A DNA stretch of 64,000 bases from an uncultured Ruminococcus sp. (GTDB lineage: Bacteria; Bacillota; Clostridia; Oscillospirales; Ruminococcaceae): NCBI GenBank assembly GCA_902762785.1, contig CACWPL010000005.1:99842-163841 (forward strand), written 5' to 3'. Positions 1 through 7,945 of this stretch are shown one piece after another. Numbering within the stretch: position 1 is the stretch's first letter; each line of letters starts with the position of its first letter. A model generated the notes under the pieces. That model did no database searches, had not been told where the DNA came from, and saw nothing but the letters and a program-made list of their open reading frames with translations. The translations under genes and the position numbers were made by a program.

Positions 1-203
1 TTCTTGATGGTCGGTGCGTTGGTCACATCGGCCACGCCGGCGCCTCTTGCGATGCGCTTGCGCTTGGTGTCCTTCTGGGTCAGTCTGTGACGCTTGTTGG
101 TGTGCTGGTACTTCACCTTGCCACCGGCGGTCAGCTTGAAGCGCTTCTTCGCGCCGGAATGAGTCTTGACCTTGATCTTCTTAGCAGTCTTTACCTTTGC
201 CAT
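1..203 (-). CDS. rpmI: 50S ribosomal protein L35 (partial, runs off window start)
   Basis: Component of the large ribosomal subunit. The visible 67 residues begin [20 protein letters not shown], the L35 signature, followed by a basic Lys/Arg-rich stretch. The family is about 65 residues long, so only the last few codons are missing. It lies 133 nt downstream of infC on the same strand, the conserved infC-rpmI-rplT order, so rplT is expected just outside the window. The start codon at 203-201 follows an AGGAGG-type ribosome site. Confidence 0.95.
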   Translation of the reverse strand, partial: MAKVKTAKKIKVKTHSGAKKRFKLTAGGKVKYQHTNKRHRLTQKDTKRKRIARGAGVADVTNAPTIK

Positions 204-336
204 TTCTGGGTTCCTCCTTGATAGATGTATGCCGCACGCGCGGCAAGGGTCTCGCTCTATCCAGCAAAAAACTGAGTATAGAGCAGATATAGGGCTTGTC
301 AGGGGCTTTGCGGCGGGCGTCTCAGGATGGATACGC

Positions 337-861
337 TCACTTGCTCGCCTTCGGGTTGATGAACATCACGATGCTGCGGCCTTCCATCTTCGCGGGCTTG
401 TCGACCGTGCCGACCTCAGCGCACGCTTCCTTGAAGCGGTCGAGCAGCTCGGCACCGAGCTCCGGATGCGCGATCGCGCGCTTGCGGAAACGGACAGAGA
501 CCTTCAGCTTATCGCCGCCCTTCAGGAACTTGACCGCCTGGGCGACCTTCGTCTCGAAGTCGTGCGTGTCGATCGCGGAGAACATGCGGATCTCCTTGAT
601 GGACATGACCTTCTGGTTCTTCTTGGCTTCCTTCTCGCGCTTCTGCTGCTCGAAGCAATACTTGCCGTAGTCCAGGATGCGGCACACGGGCGGTGTGGCC
701 TGCGGTGCGATCTTGACAAGGTCCAGATTCCGCTCATAGGCGAGCTTCTGTGCGTCACGCGCAGACATCACGCCGAGCTTCTGGCCGTTGTTGTCGATGA
801 CCAGGATCTCCTTGTCCCGGATCATCTCGTTGATCTGAATGTCCTTATTGTCCTTACTTAT
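337..861 (-). CDS. infC: Translation initiation factor IF-3, probable AUA start
   Basis: IF-3 binds the 30S subunit, keeps subunits apart and proofreads initiator codons. The 174-residue product has the N-domain ([36 protein letters not shown]) and the C-domain ([32 protein letters not shown]). Homologous sequence begins at [12 protein letters not shown], and the codon there is ATA at 861-859, six nt after a GGGGGTG ribosome site. The upstream in-frame ATG at 1068 lies at the promoter and would add 69 unrelated residues. A rare start codon is the classic means by which IF-3 represses its own translation. Transcribed with rpmI from the promoter at 1074-1102. Confidence 0.93.
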   Translation of the reverse strand: MSKDNKDIQINEMIRDKEILVIDNNGQKLGVMSARDAQKLAYERNLDLVKIAPQATPPVCRILDYGKYCFEQQKREKEAKKNQKVMSIKEIRMFSAIDTHDFETKVAQAVKFLKGGDKLKVSVRFRKRAIAHPELGAELLDRFKEACAEVGTVDKPAKMEGRSIVMFINPKASK

Positions 862-890
862 TGCGGGCACCCCCAAGCTATGAGATTTGA

Positions 891-923
891 TAAAAAACAA
901 AAATGAGCGCCGATATGCGCTCA
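891..923 (-). terminator. Attenuator in the infC leader
   Basis: A perfect 7-bp stem (TGAGCGC/GCGCTCA, 904-910 and 917-923) is followed on the minus strand by a T-rich tract (TTTTTGTTTTTTA). It sits about 30 nt upstream of the infC ribosome site and about 145 nt into the leader, so it would end transcription before infC. The same layout is known for Firmicutes infC-rpmI-rplT leaders, where L20 controls termination. L20 control here is inferred. Confidence 0.75.
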
Positions 924-1073
924 CCTCCTCGATGCCCCGCGCCGCACGCGCACAAGGATGCTTGGATCCTGCGCCGGATGCCGCTCTGGGAACTATCGAC
1001 CGCTTCGGTGGGTATCGCAAAGAGCGCCCCCGGACGGTGAGCCACACATGTGTCTGCTTTGTTTTCATCGTAT

Positions 1074-1102
1074 ATTATACCCCCTTTTCCTCCGTTTGTC
1101 AA
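1074..1102 (-). promoter_or_regulatory. Sigma-A promoter of infC-rpmI
   Basis: Read on the minus strand: TTGACA (1102-1097), 17 nt, TATAAT (1079-1074), a perfect consensus. Transcription would start near 1067, giving a leader of about 205 nt before infC. Confidence 0.85.
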
Positions 1103-1208
1103 GTCTTTTTTCTGGTTTTTTTGAAAAATATCCCGTGCCGTCTCCCCGCCCGTCCCGGAAACGGCGCAGGCGCGTCATTTTCGTCCAAAAGAAAAATCGC
1201 AGCGATCC

Positions 1209-1237
1209 TTGACAGATCCTCGAAGATGGTGTATAAT
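1209..1237 (+). promoter_or_regulatory. Sigma-A promoter upstream of the prepilin gene
   Basis: TTGACA at 1209-1214, 17 nt, TATAAT at 1232-1237, again a perfect consensus. It is divergent from the infC promoter and probably drives the prepilin gene and perhaps the phoH-ybeY-era genes behind it. Confidence 0.85.
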
Positions 1238-1323
1238 AGTTGTATCGTGGGTATCAGTGCCATGTCGCTGGGGACCATGTGCAACAGGCGCTGTACCATT
1301 TCGAGAGGGGGGCACCTTGCGCC

Positions 1324-2058
1324 ATGATGGACGTCAAAACAAATGATCAAAAAAGCAGCAGGATAGGCGATAGGGGACATATCCTACAGAGGGACGCTGC
1401 GGCGGTCGGCCGGCCTGTGCTGCGTGCCAAGGGCTTCACGCTCGTGGAGCTGATCGTGGTCATCGCGATCATCGGCATCCTCGCAGGCATCCTCGTGCCG
1501 TCGCTGGTCGGGTATATCAGGAAGGCGAATCGCCGCGTCGATCAGACCAATGCCAAGGTCATCTATGACGACGTGATGGCCGTCCTCCTGACGGACGACA
1601 GCAAGTATGACGGCCACATCCGCTACGGTGTCGCCGGACAGCAGACGCCGATGGAGTCCTATCTGGACATCCCGCCCGGGGGTAGCACGACCTACCGCAG
1701 CGTGACCGCCAACGTGGGCGACGATGTCGAGTCCTACCAGGTCGTCGTGACCTGCTACCTGGACGCCGAGTTCATCGGGCAGCGTGAGAAGCTGACCTGG
1801 ATGCACGGCAATGTGGAGCGCGAGGCCTTCGCCAAGGCCCTCCAGATCCAGATGGAGCGCAAGTTCGACCGCTCTATGAACAAGAGCGCCATCCCGCTCA
1901 AGACCCATACCTACGACGGGCGCAAGCTCAACCGCTGGTACCTCTGCTACCCGCGCGGCGGCGACCCCATGGACATCGAGATCTGGATCGGCGATTCCAC
2001 TGACAGCAATACGCCCTATTATCGCCTTTATCCGCATCCGTGCAACGAGTTCTCCTGA
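1324..2058 (+). CDS. Type IV prepilin-like protein (pseudopilin), orphan
   Basis: The N-terminal third carries a canonical class III signal, G37-FTLVELIVVIAIIGIL, with the conserved Glu at +5 and a 20-residue hydrophobic helix, so prepilin peptidase should cut between Gly37 and Phe38. The remainder (about 190 residues) is soluble and unrecognised. The ATG at 1324 (or 1327) follows a GAGAGGGGGG ribosome site. The 37-residue leader is unusually long. No assembly ATPase, platform protein or peptidase is nearby, so it must depend on machinery encoded elsewhere. It could be a minor pilin or an envelope pseudopilin. Confidence 0.8.
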   Translation: MMDVKTNDQKSSRIGDRGHILQRDAAAVGRPVLRAKGFTLVELIVVIAIIGILAGILVPSLVGYIRKANRRVDQTNAKVIYDDVMAVLLTDDSKYDGHIRYGVAGQQTPMESYLDIPPGGSTTYRSVTANVGDDVESYQVVVTCYLDAEFIGQREKLTWMHGNVEREAFAKALQIQMERKFDRSMNKSAIPLKTHTYDGRKLNRWYLCYPRGGDPMDIEIWIGDSTDSNTPYYRLYPHPCNEFS

Positions 2059-2108
2059 TCTCGCAGGATGCCTTTCATCTCACAGCAAGGAGCAAGATCT
2101 GACACACC

Positions 2109-3092
2109 ATGACAGAAAAAACCATCAGTCTGACCAGAACGAACGACCCACAGGCCGTCTTCGGCACCTGTGACGAGAACCTTCATCTTTTGCAGCGTGA
2201 ATACGGCGTGATCCTGACCGGCCGCGGCGCGGACATCCACATCGGCGGCGAGCCGGAGGACATCGAGAAGGCCGCCGTTGCCCTGCGCCTCCTCGAGGAG
2301 CTCGCCGCCAAGGGGCAGCAGCTCTCCGAGCAGACCGTGCGCTACGTCATCTCGATGGTGGCGGACGGCGAGGCCGAGTCCGTGCGCGAGCTCGACGGCG
2401 ACGGCATCCTCGTCACCGTCAGCGGCAAGGTCGTGCGCCCCAAGACCGTGGGGCAGAAGAAATATGTCGAGGCCATCCGAAAGCACACCATCGTCCTCGG
2501 CGTCGGGCCTGCCGGCACCGGCAAGACCTATCTCGCCGTGGCGCTGGCCGTCCGGGCGTTCAAGGCCCATGAGGTGCAGAAGATCATCCTGACGCGGCCG
2601 GCCGTCGAGGCGGGCGAGAAGCTCGGCTTCCTCCCCGGCGACCTCCAGGACAAGGTCGACCCGTACCTGCGGCCGCTCTATGATGCGCTGTTCGATATGT
2701 TCGGCGCGGAGACCTTCGCGCGGCATATGGAGAAGGGCGTGATCGAGGTGGCGCCCCTCGCCTACATGCGCGGACGCACGCTCGACGATGCCTTCATCAT
2801 CCTCGATGAGGCACAGAACACCACCTCCGAGCAGATCAAGATGTTCCTCACGCGCCTCGGCACGGGGAGCAAGATGGTCATCACCGGCGACATCACCCAG
2901 ATCGACCTGCCCGAGAAGCGCAAGTCCGGCCTGATCGAGGCCATGCGCGTCCTGCGGCACATCGACGACATCGCCACCATCAAATTTTCCGATAAGGACG
3001 TCGTGCGCCATAAGCTGGTGCAGGACATCATCAAAGCCTATGAGAACTACTACCAGGAAGGGAGAAGGAACAAACATGCAGCCGACAAGTAA
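2109..3092 (+). CDS. phoH: PhoH-like ATPase
   Basis: Cytoplasmic P-loop ATPase of the PhoH/YbeZ family, linked in other bacteria to RNA and ribosome metabolism and commonly paired with ybeY. The Walker A motif GPAGTGKT is near residue 132 and the Walker B motif FIILDEAQN near residue 228. LTRPAVEAGEKLGFLPGDL is the typical family block. At 327 residues the length is normal. The stop overlaps the ybeY start by 17 nt, indicating co-translation. Confidence 0.93.
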   Translation: MTEKTISLTRTNDPQAVFGTCDENLHLLQREYGVILTGRGADIHIGGEPEDIEKAAVALRLLEELAAKGQQLSEQTVRYVISMVADGEAESVRELDGDGILVTVSGKVVRPKTVGQKKYVEAIRKHTIVLGVGPAGTGKTYLAVALAVRAFKAHEVQKIILTRPAVEAGEKLGFLPGDLQDKVDPYLRPLYDALFDMFGAETFARHMEKGVIEVAPLAYMRGRTLDDAFIILDEAQNTTSEQIKMFLTRLGTGSKMVITGDITQIDLPEKRKSGLIEAMRVLRHIDDIATIKFSDKDVVRHKLVQDIIKAYENYYQEGRRNKHAADK

Positions 3093-3594
3093 GCTCAAAG
3101 TCTTCATCAAAAACAACCAGAACAGCGTAAAGATCCCTTCAGGCATCCGCCTGCTGATCCGGCGCTGCTGCCACGCGGTGCTGATCTCCGAGGGGTTCAC
3201 CCAGGACGCGGAGGTGAGCGTCTCCTTCGTTTCCAATAACGAGATCCGCCGCCTCAACAAGACCTTCCGCGACAAGGACGCCACCACCGATGTGCTCTCC
3301 TTCCCGCTCACCAGCGAAGACGGCACCAAGGAGATCGACGCCGAGAACGGCTATGTCCTCCTCGGCGATGTGGTCATCTCCGCGGAGACCGCGTTCAAGC
3401 AGGCCAGCATCTACGGCCATTCCCTCGAGCGCGAGATCGGGTTCCTGACCGTCCACTCCATGCTCCATCTGCTCGGCTATGACCACGAGAAGAGCCCCCT
3501 CGATGAGCGCATCATGCGCGAGAAGGAGGAGGCCGTGCTCGAGAAGCTCGGCATCTCCCGCGAGATGACCTTCACGAACTCCGAGGAGACCTGA
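3076..3594 (+). CDS. ybeY: Endoribonuclease YbeY
   Basis: Single-strand endoribonuclease involved in 16S rRNA maturation and 70S ribosome quality control. The zinc-binding signature HSMLHLLGYDH (HxxxHxxGxDH) is present, as is the family block DATTDVLSFP. The ATG at 3076 was preferred because it follows AGAAGGAA at proper distance; an upstream in-frame ATG at 3040 lies within phoH. Product 172 residues. It overlaps phoH and ends 3 nt before era. Confidence 0.94.
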   Translation: MQPTSKLKVFIKNNQNSVKIPSGIRLLIRRCCHAVLISEGFTQDAEVSVSFVSNNEIRRLNKTFRDKDATTDVLSFPLTSEDGTKEIDAENGYVLLGDVVISAETAFKQASIYGHSLEREIGFLTVHSMLHLLGYDHEKSPLDERIMREKEEAVLEKLGISREMTFTNSEET

Positions 3595-3597
3595 CCT

Positions 3598-4491
3598 ATG
3601 ACGAAGTCGGTATTCCTCACCCTCACCGGCCGGACGAACGCCGGGAAGTCTACTTTGCTCAATGCCCTGATCGGCGAGAAGATCGCGTCCGTCTCCAGCA
3701 AGCCCCAGACCACGCGCACGCGCATCACGGGCATCCTGACCAAGGACGAGACGCAGTTCGTCTTCATCGACACCCCCGGCCTGCACCGCGGCAAGACCCG
3801 CCTGAGCAGCCATATGATGAAGACCGCGCAGGATTCCGCCGCCGACGCCGATGTCGTCCTCTACGTCATCGACTGCACCCGTCCGCTCCATGAGCAGGAC
3901 GAGGAGATGCTGAAGAGCATCGCGGCGCGGAAGATAAAGTGCATCATCCTCGTCAACAAGATCGACCTGCTCGCGGACAAGTCCAAGATGATGCCGCTGC
4001 TCCTCAAGCTCGAGAACAGCTATCATCCGCACGCCATCATCCCGGTGAGCGCCGCGCAGAAGGACGGCCTCGACGACCTCATGCAGACGGCCGCCGCGCT
4101 CGCGCAGCCCTCTGTCCATTTCTTCCCGGACGACGCCTTCACCGACCAGCCCGAGCGCGTGCTGGCCGCGGAGATGATCCGTGAGAAGCTGCTGCGGATG
4201 CTCCGGGACGAGGTGCCGCACGGCATCGCCGTCACCGTCGAGAAGATGCAGGAGCGCGACGACCGCGACCTCCTCGACATCTCCGCCGTCATCTACTGCG
4301 AGCGCGAGACCCACAAGGGCATCATCATCGGCAAGAACGGCGCCATGCTCAAAAAGATCGCCTCCGCCGCCCGCCATGACCTCGAGCAGTTCTTCGAGAT
4401 CCAGGTCGACCTCAAGTGCTTCGTCAAGGTCAAGGAGGACTGGCGCAATAAGGAGGCGCTGATCCGCAGCTTCGGCCTGACGGAGACGTGA
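3598..4491 (+). CDS. era: GTPase Era
   Basis: Ras-like GTPase that binds the 3' end of 16S rRNA and acts in 30S assembly. G1 is GRTNAGKST, then the effector segment TTRTR, G3 DTPG, G4 NKID and G5 SAA. A C-terminal KH domain follows, with the loop GIIIGKNGAMLKKI and the typical end VKEDWR. Length 297 is normal. It starts 3 nt after ybeY and is followed by yqzL and recO, the usual Firmicutes order. Confidence 0.96.
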   Translation: MTKSVFLTLTGRTNAGKSTLLNALIGEKIASVSSKPQTTRTRITGILTKDETQFVFIDTPGLHRGKTRLSSHMMKTAQDSAADADVVLYVIDCTRPLHEQDEEMLKSIAARKIKCIILVNKIDLLADKSKMMPLLLKLENSYHPHAIIPVSAAQKDGLDDLMQTAAALAQPSVHFFPDDAFTDQPERVLAAEMIREKLLRMLRDEVPHGIAVTVEKMQERDDRDLLDISAVIYCERETHKGIIIGKNGAMLKKIASAARHDLEQFFEIQVDLKCFVKVKEDWRNKEALIRSFGLTET

Positions 4492-4556
4492 CATCTGTAT
4501 AAAATGCCCCATCCGGCGCATACTTCTTTCAAACGCACAGAAAGGAGCGATGCCGG

Positions 4557-4703
4557 ATGGACGCGCATTGGGAGACCTTCGAGGAGACCGGCAGCGTGGC
4601 GGATTACCTCGCCTACGCCGCCATAAAGGGGATGGAACATGCTGAACGTGAAGGGACTCGTCCTGGACCAGCGGATGCTGGGGGAGCAGGATCGGTCCAT
4701 TGA
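4557..4703 (+). CDS. yqzL: YqzL-family small protein
   Basis: A 48-codon ORF begins with ATG at 4557, nine nt after AAAGGAG. It encodes MDAHWETFEETGSVADYLAY and a short tail. The W-x-x-F-x-x-T-G-x-x-x-x-Y-L pattern, and the position between era and recO, match the YqzL family of unknown function, which sits at the same place in Bacillus subtilis. Its 3' end overlaps recO by 65 nt in another frame, so the residues after about 30 may be poorly conserved. Confidence 0.75.
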   Translation: MDAHWETFEETGSVADYLAYAAIKGMEHAEREGTRPGPADAGGAGSVH

Positions 4704-5409
4704 CGTACTGACGGCCGAATACGGCGTCATCAATATCATCGTCAAGGGGGCGGCGAAGCTGTCGAGCAAGACCGGCAGCGCCACACAGCTCTTTGCGTAT
4801 TCGCAGTTCAGTCTGGCGGAGCGCAAGGGGCGCGGCGGCGCGCGGATCCTCGGCAGCGTCGCGCCCATCCATATTTTTTACGGGCTTCGCAGCTCCGTGA
4901 CGGCCGTGGCGCTCGCGTCCTATATGGCGCAGGCCGCCAAGATGGCCGTGCTCCCGCGCTCCGGCGTGCCGGAGATGCTGCGCCTGCTCCTCAACAGCTT
5001 CCACCACCTCTCCGAGCGGACCTACCCCGAGGCGCATGTCAAGGCTGTGTTCGAGCTGAGGGCGGCGGCGCTGCTGGGCTTTTTGCCGGACGTGGTGATG
5101 TGCCGCGTCTGCGGGCAGTATCTGCCGGCGGAGCTTTGTTTTTTCATCGAGGACGGCAGCTTCATCTGCGCCGAGCACCTCGAGGAGGGCGAGCTGCGGC
5201 ACTATGTCACCATGCCCGCTGGGACGCTCCTTGCGATCCGGCATATCGTCCTGCGCGAGCCGGAGCGGATCTTCTCCTTCAAGATCGCGCCGCACTGTGA
5301 AGCGCCGCTCGCGGCGTTCGCGGAGCAGTTTTTGCGCTATCACATCGACTGTGAGCTGCCGGCGCTGGGGTATTACCGCCAGATCGTCGACAGTCTCACG
5401 CCAACATGA
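4639..5409 (+). CDS. recO: DNA repair protein RecO
   Basis: Recombination mediator that works with RecR to load RecA on SSB-coated DNA and anneal strands. The N-terminal OB-fold begins LNVKGLVLDQRMLGEQDRSI. A zinc-binding section has Cys pairs (CRVCGQYLPAELCF, then IC) at about residues 155-180. Length 256 is typical. The ATG at 4639 follows AAAGGGGATGGAAC. It is probably transcribed with era and yqzL. Confidence 0.92.
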   Translation: MLNVKGLVLDQRMLGEQDRSIDVLTAEYGVINIIVKGAAKLSSKTGSATQLFAYSQFSLAERKGRGGARILGSVAPIHIFYGLRSSVTAVALASYMAQAAKMAVLPRSGVPEMLRLLLNSFHHLSERTYPEAHVKAVFELRAAALLGFLPDVVMCRVCGQYLPAELCFFIEDGSFICAEHLEEGELRHYVTMPAGTLLAIRHIVLREPERIFSFKIAPHCEAPLAAFAEQFLRYHIDCELPALGYYRQIVDSLTPT

Positions 5410-5492
5410 CACCTGCCCCCGCATCTGCGGGGGCTATGAGCATGTCCGATCATTTTCGATACATCTTTTGATACATATATAAAGGAGGCTAT

Positions 5493-7883
5493 ATGCAGCC
5501 ATTTGAACAGGTCCTGGAATTGGACAAGGTACTGGCACGGGCGGCCGCGTTCACGTCGAACGAGACGAGCCGCCGCATGATGCTGGAGACGCGTCCCTCC
5601 TCTGACCTCGCCGTCGTGCGGGAGGAGACGCTGAAAACGGACGACGCCCTGCGGCTCGCGATGCAGTTCGGCACGCCGCCGTTCCAGGGCTTCAAGAACA
5701 TTTGCAATATGGTCACGCGCGCGGCGTCCGGCGCACGGCTCTCGCTGCGTGACCTCATGGACGTCGAGGATCTGCTCCGGCAGGCACAGGCGCTCTACCA
5801 GTGGTACGGCCATTGCAGCGAGACGCCGTCGTCGCTCGACTACCTCTTCTCGCTCGTCGTGCCGGACGATGCCCTGCTGACCACCCTCGAGCGCTCCATC
5901 GTCTCCGAGGAGGAGCTGGCGGATGCCGCGAGCCCCACCCTCGCCGAGGTGCGCCGCAAGCTCCTGCGCTCGCGGTCCCACCTGCGTGAGACGCTCGATA
6001 AGATGATCCGCGACAAGTCCATGCAAAAGTATTTGCAGGACGCCACCGTCACCCTGCGTGACGGGCGGTTCGTACTGCCGGTCAAGAGCGAGTACCGCAG
6101 CCAGGTCGCCGGCCTGATCCACGACACGTCCTCCTCGGGCGCGACCATCTTCATCGAGCCGATGCAGATCGTGGAGGCCAACAACGACATCCGCCTCCTC
6201 GAGAGCCTTGAGGCCGAGGAGATCGACCGCATCATGCAGAAGCTCTGCGCGGCCGTCGGTGCCCAGGCTCCTGCCCTGCGCCGGATGCACGACACCTGCG
6301 CCGAGCTGGACTATTACTTCGCCAAGGCCAACTACGGCGCCTCGATCAAGGCCGTCCGCCCCGCGATCGGGGACGATGGCGTCATCGAGCTGAAAAAGGC
6401 GCGCCATCCCCTGCTCGACCAGAGCAAGGCCGTCCCGATCTCGCTCGCACTCGGCGAGACCCACAGCGCCCTCATCGTCACCGGCCCGAATACCGGCGGT
6501 AAGACCGTCGCGCTGAAAACGGTCGGACTGCTCACCGCCATGACCATGTGCGGTCTGCTGATCCCCGTCGCGGACGGGAGCCGCATCTCCGTCTTTCGCC
6601 ACATCCTTGCGGACATCGGCGATTCCCAGAGCATCGAGCAGAGTCTCTCGACCTTCTCGTCCCACACGGTCAACGTCGTGGAGATCCTGAACACCGCCGA
6701 CGACAGCACGCTCGTCCTGCTCGATGAGCTCGGCGGCGGCACCGACCCGGTCGAGGGCGCGGCGCTTGCCATCTCCGTCATCGACGACCTCAAGCAGTGC
6801 GGCACCAAGCTCATGGTCACGACGCATTACCAGGAGCTCAAGCTCTACGCCGCCGATGCCCCGGACGTGGTGAACGCGTCCTGCGAGTTCGACAGTGAGA
6901 CGCTGCGGCCGACCTATCGGCTCATCATCGGCTCGCCCGGCAAGTCGAACGCCTTCGCGATCTCCCGTCAGCTCGGGATGCCGGAGCATGTGCTCAAGCA
7001 CGCAGAATCGCTGATCTCCGAGGACGACCTGCGCTTCGAGCACGTCATCGAGCGCTTCGAGGAGAGCCGACGCGCCCTCGAGGCCGAGCGGGAGGAGGCT
7101 GCGCGTCTGCGTGCCGAGGCCGAGGCGCTCAAGGCTGAGTGGCAGGAGAAGCGCGATGCGGCCGCCCGTGAGGAGAAGGACGTCCTCGAGCGTGCCGCCG
7201 CACAGGCCAACCGCATCCTCGACACGACCAAGGCACAGTCCAACGCCCTCCTCGACGAGCTCGACAAGCTCCGCAAGGAGAAGGATAAGGCCGATTTTTC
7301 GGCGCGTGTCTCCGCGGCCAAGGGCGCGAGCGGCCAGACCCTCCGCGACATGTACAAGACCGCGAACCCCGTCATCGGCTCGACGGACGAGAACGGCGAC
7401 TATGTCCTCCCGCGTCCGCTGCAAAAGGGCGACCGCGTCCTGATCGCCGACCTGAATCAGGAGGCGACCGTCAGCGCCGAGCCCGACCGCAAGGGCAATG
7501 TCATGGTGCAGATGGGCATCATGAAGATGAAGATCCAGATCGACCGGCTCCGTCTCCTCGACAAGACCAAGACGAATGCCGCCGCCAAGGCCAAAAAGCC
7601 CCAGCGCCGCGGCCAGGTCTCGACCAAGGTGGAGCGCAAGGGCTCCATGGAGCTCGACATCCGCGGCTATGCCTGTGACGAGGGCGTGCGCGAGATGGAG
7701 CAGTTCATCGACGGCGCACTGATGTCCCACATCGGCACCGTGACGATCATCCACGGCAAAGGCACCGGCCTGCTCCGCAAGGCGATCCAGCAGCGGCTCA
7801 AGAGCATGAAGCGCGTCAAGTCCTTCCGCAGCGGCCTCTACGGCGAGGGCGAGGACGGCGTCACCATCGTGACGCTCGAATGA
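5493..7883 (+). CDS. mutS2: MutS2 ATPase/endonuclease (RqcU-like)
   Basis: MutS-family ATPase, described as a recombination suppressor and more recently as a factor that splits collided ribosomes. The core shows Walker A GPNTGGKT, the block SFSSHTVN and Walker B LLDELGGGTDP. A long charged coiled coil follows (about residues 505-610), then a C-terminal Smr nuclease domain with LDIRGY and IIHGKGTGLLR. Length 796 is normal. It starts after AAAGGAGG and ends at a strong terminator. The rescue factor rqcH is also encoded in this window. Confidence 0.95.
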   Translation: MQPFEQVLELDKVLARAAAFTSNETSRRMMLETRPSSDLAVVREETLKTDDALRLAMQFGTPPFQGFKNICNMVTRAASGARLSLRDLMDVEDLLRQAQALYQWYGHCSETPSSLDYLFSLVVPDDALLTTLERSIVSEEELADAASPTLAEVRRKLLRSRSHLRETLDKMIRDKSMQKYLQDATVTLRDGRFVLPVKSEYRSQVAGLIHDTSSSGATIFIEPMQIVEANNDIRLLESLEAEEIDRIMQKLCAAVGAQAPALRRMHDTCAELDYYFAKANYGASIKAVRPAIGDDGVIELKKARHPLLDQSKAVPISLALGETHSALIVTGPNTGGKTVALKTVGLLTAMTMCGLLIPVADGSRISVFRHILADIGDSQSIEQSLSTFSSHTVNVVEILNTADDSTLVLLDELGGGTDPVEGAALAISVIDDLKQCGTKLMVTTHYQELKLYAADAPDVVNASCEFDSETLRPTYRLIIGSPGKSNAFAISRQLGMPEHVLKHAESLISEDDLRFEHVIERFEESRRALEAEREEAARLRAEAEALKAEWQEKRDAAAREEKDVLERAAAQANRILDTTKAQSNALLDELDKLRKEKDKADFSARVSAAKGASGQTLRDMYKTANPVIGSTDENGDYVLPRPLQKGDRVLIADLNQEATVSAEPDRKGNVMVQMGIMKMKIQIDRLRLLDKTKTNAAAKAKKPQRRGQVSTKVERKGSMELDIRGYACDEGVREMEQFIDGALMSHIGTVTIIHGKGTGLLRKAIQQRLKSMKRVKSFRSGLYGEGEDGVTIVTLE

Positions 7884-7901
7884 CCCCCATAGATGACGAC
7901 A

Positions 7902-7933
7902 GCGCCCTCCCCGGCATGGGGAGGGCGCTTTTT
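7902..7933 (+). terminator. Rho-independent terminator after mutS2
   Basis: Perfect 11-bp GC-rich stem (GCGCCCTCCCC / GGGGAGGGCGC) with a 5-nt loop, followed by TTTTT. It closes the plus-strand block and faces the convergent GH9 gene. Confidence 0.9.
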
Positions 7934-7945
7934 GGCGATATTCTG

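Noticed and set aside
862-1068. ATG at 1068 as the start of infC
   Set aside because: It lies at the predicted transcription start, precedes the attenuator and would add 69 residues unlike IF-3.
5413-5430. CCCCCGCA/TGCGGGGG hairpin before mutS2 as a terminator
   Set aside because: No T-tract follows, so termination cannot be supported.
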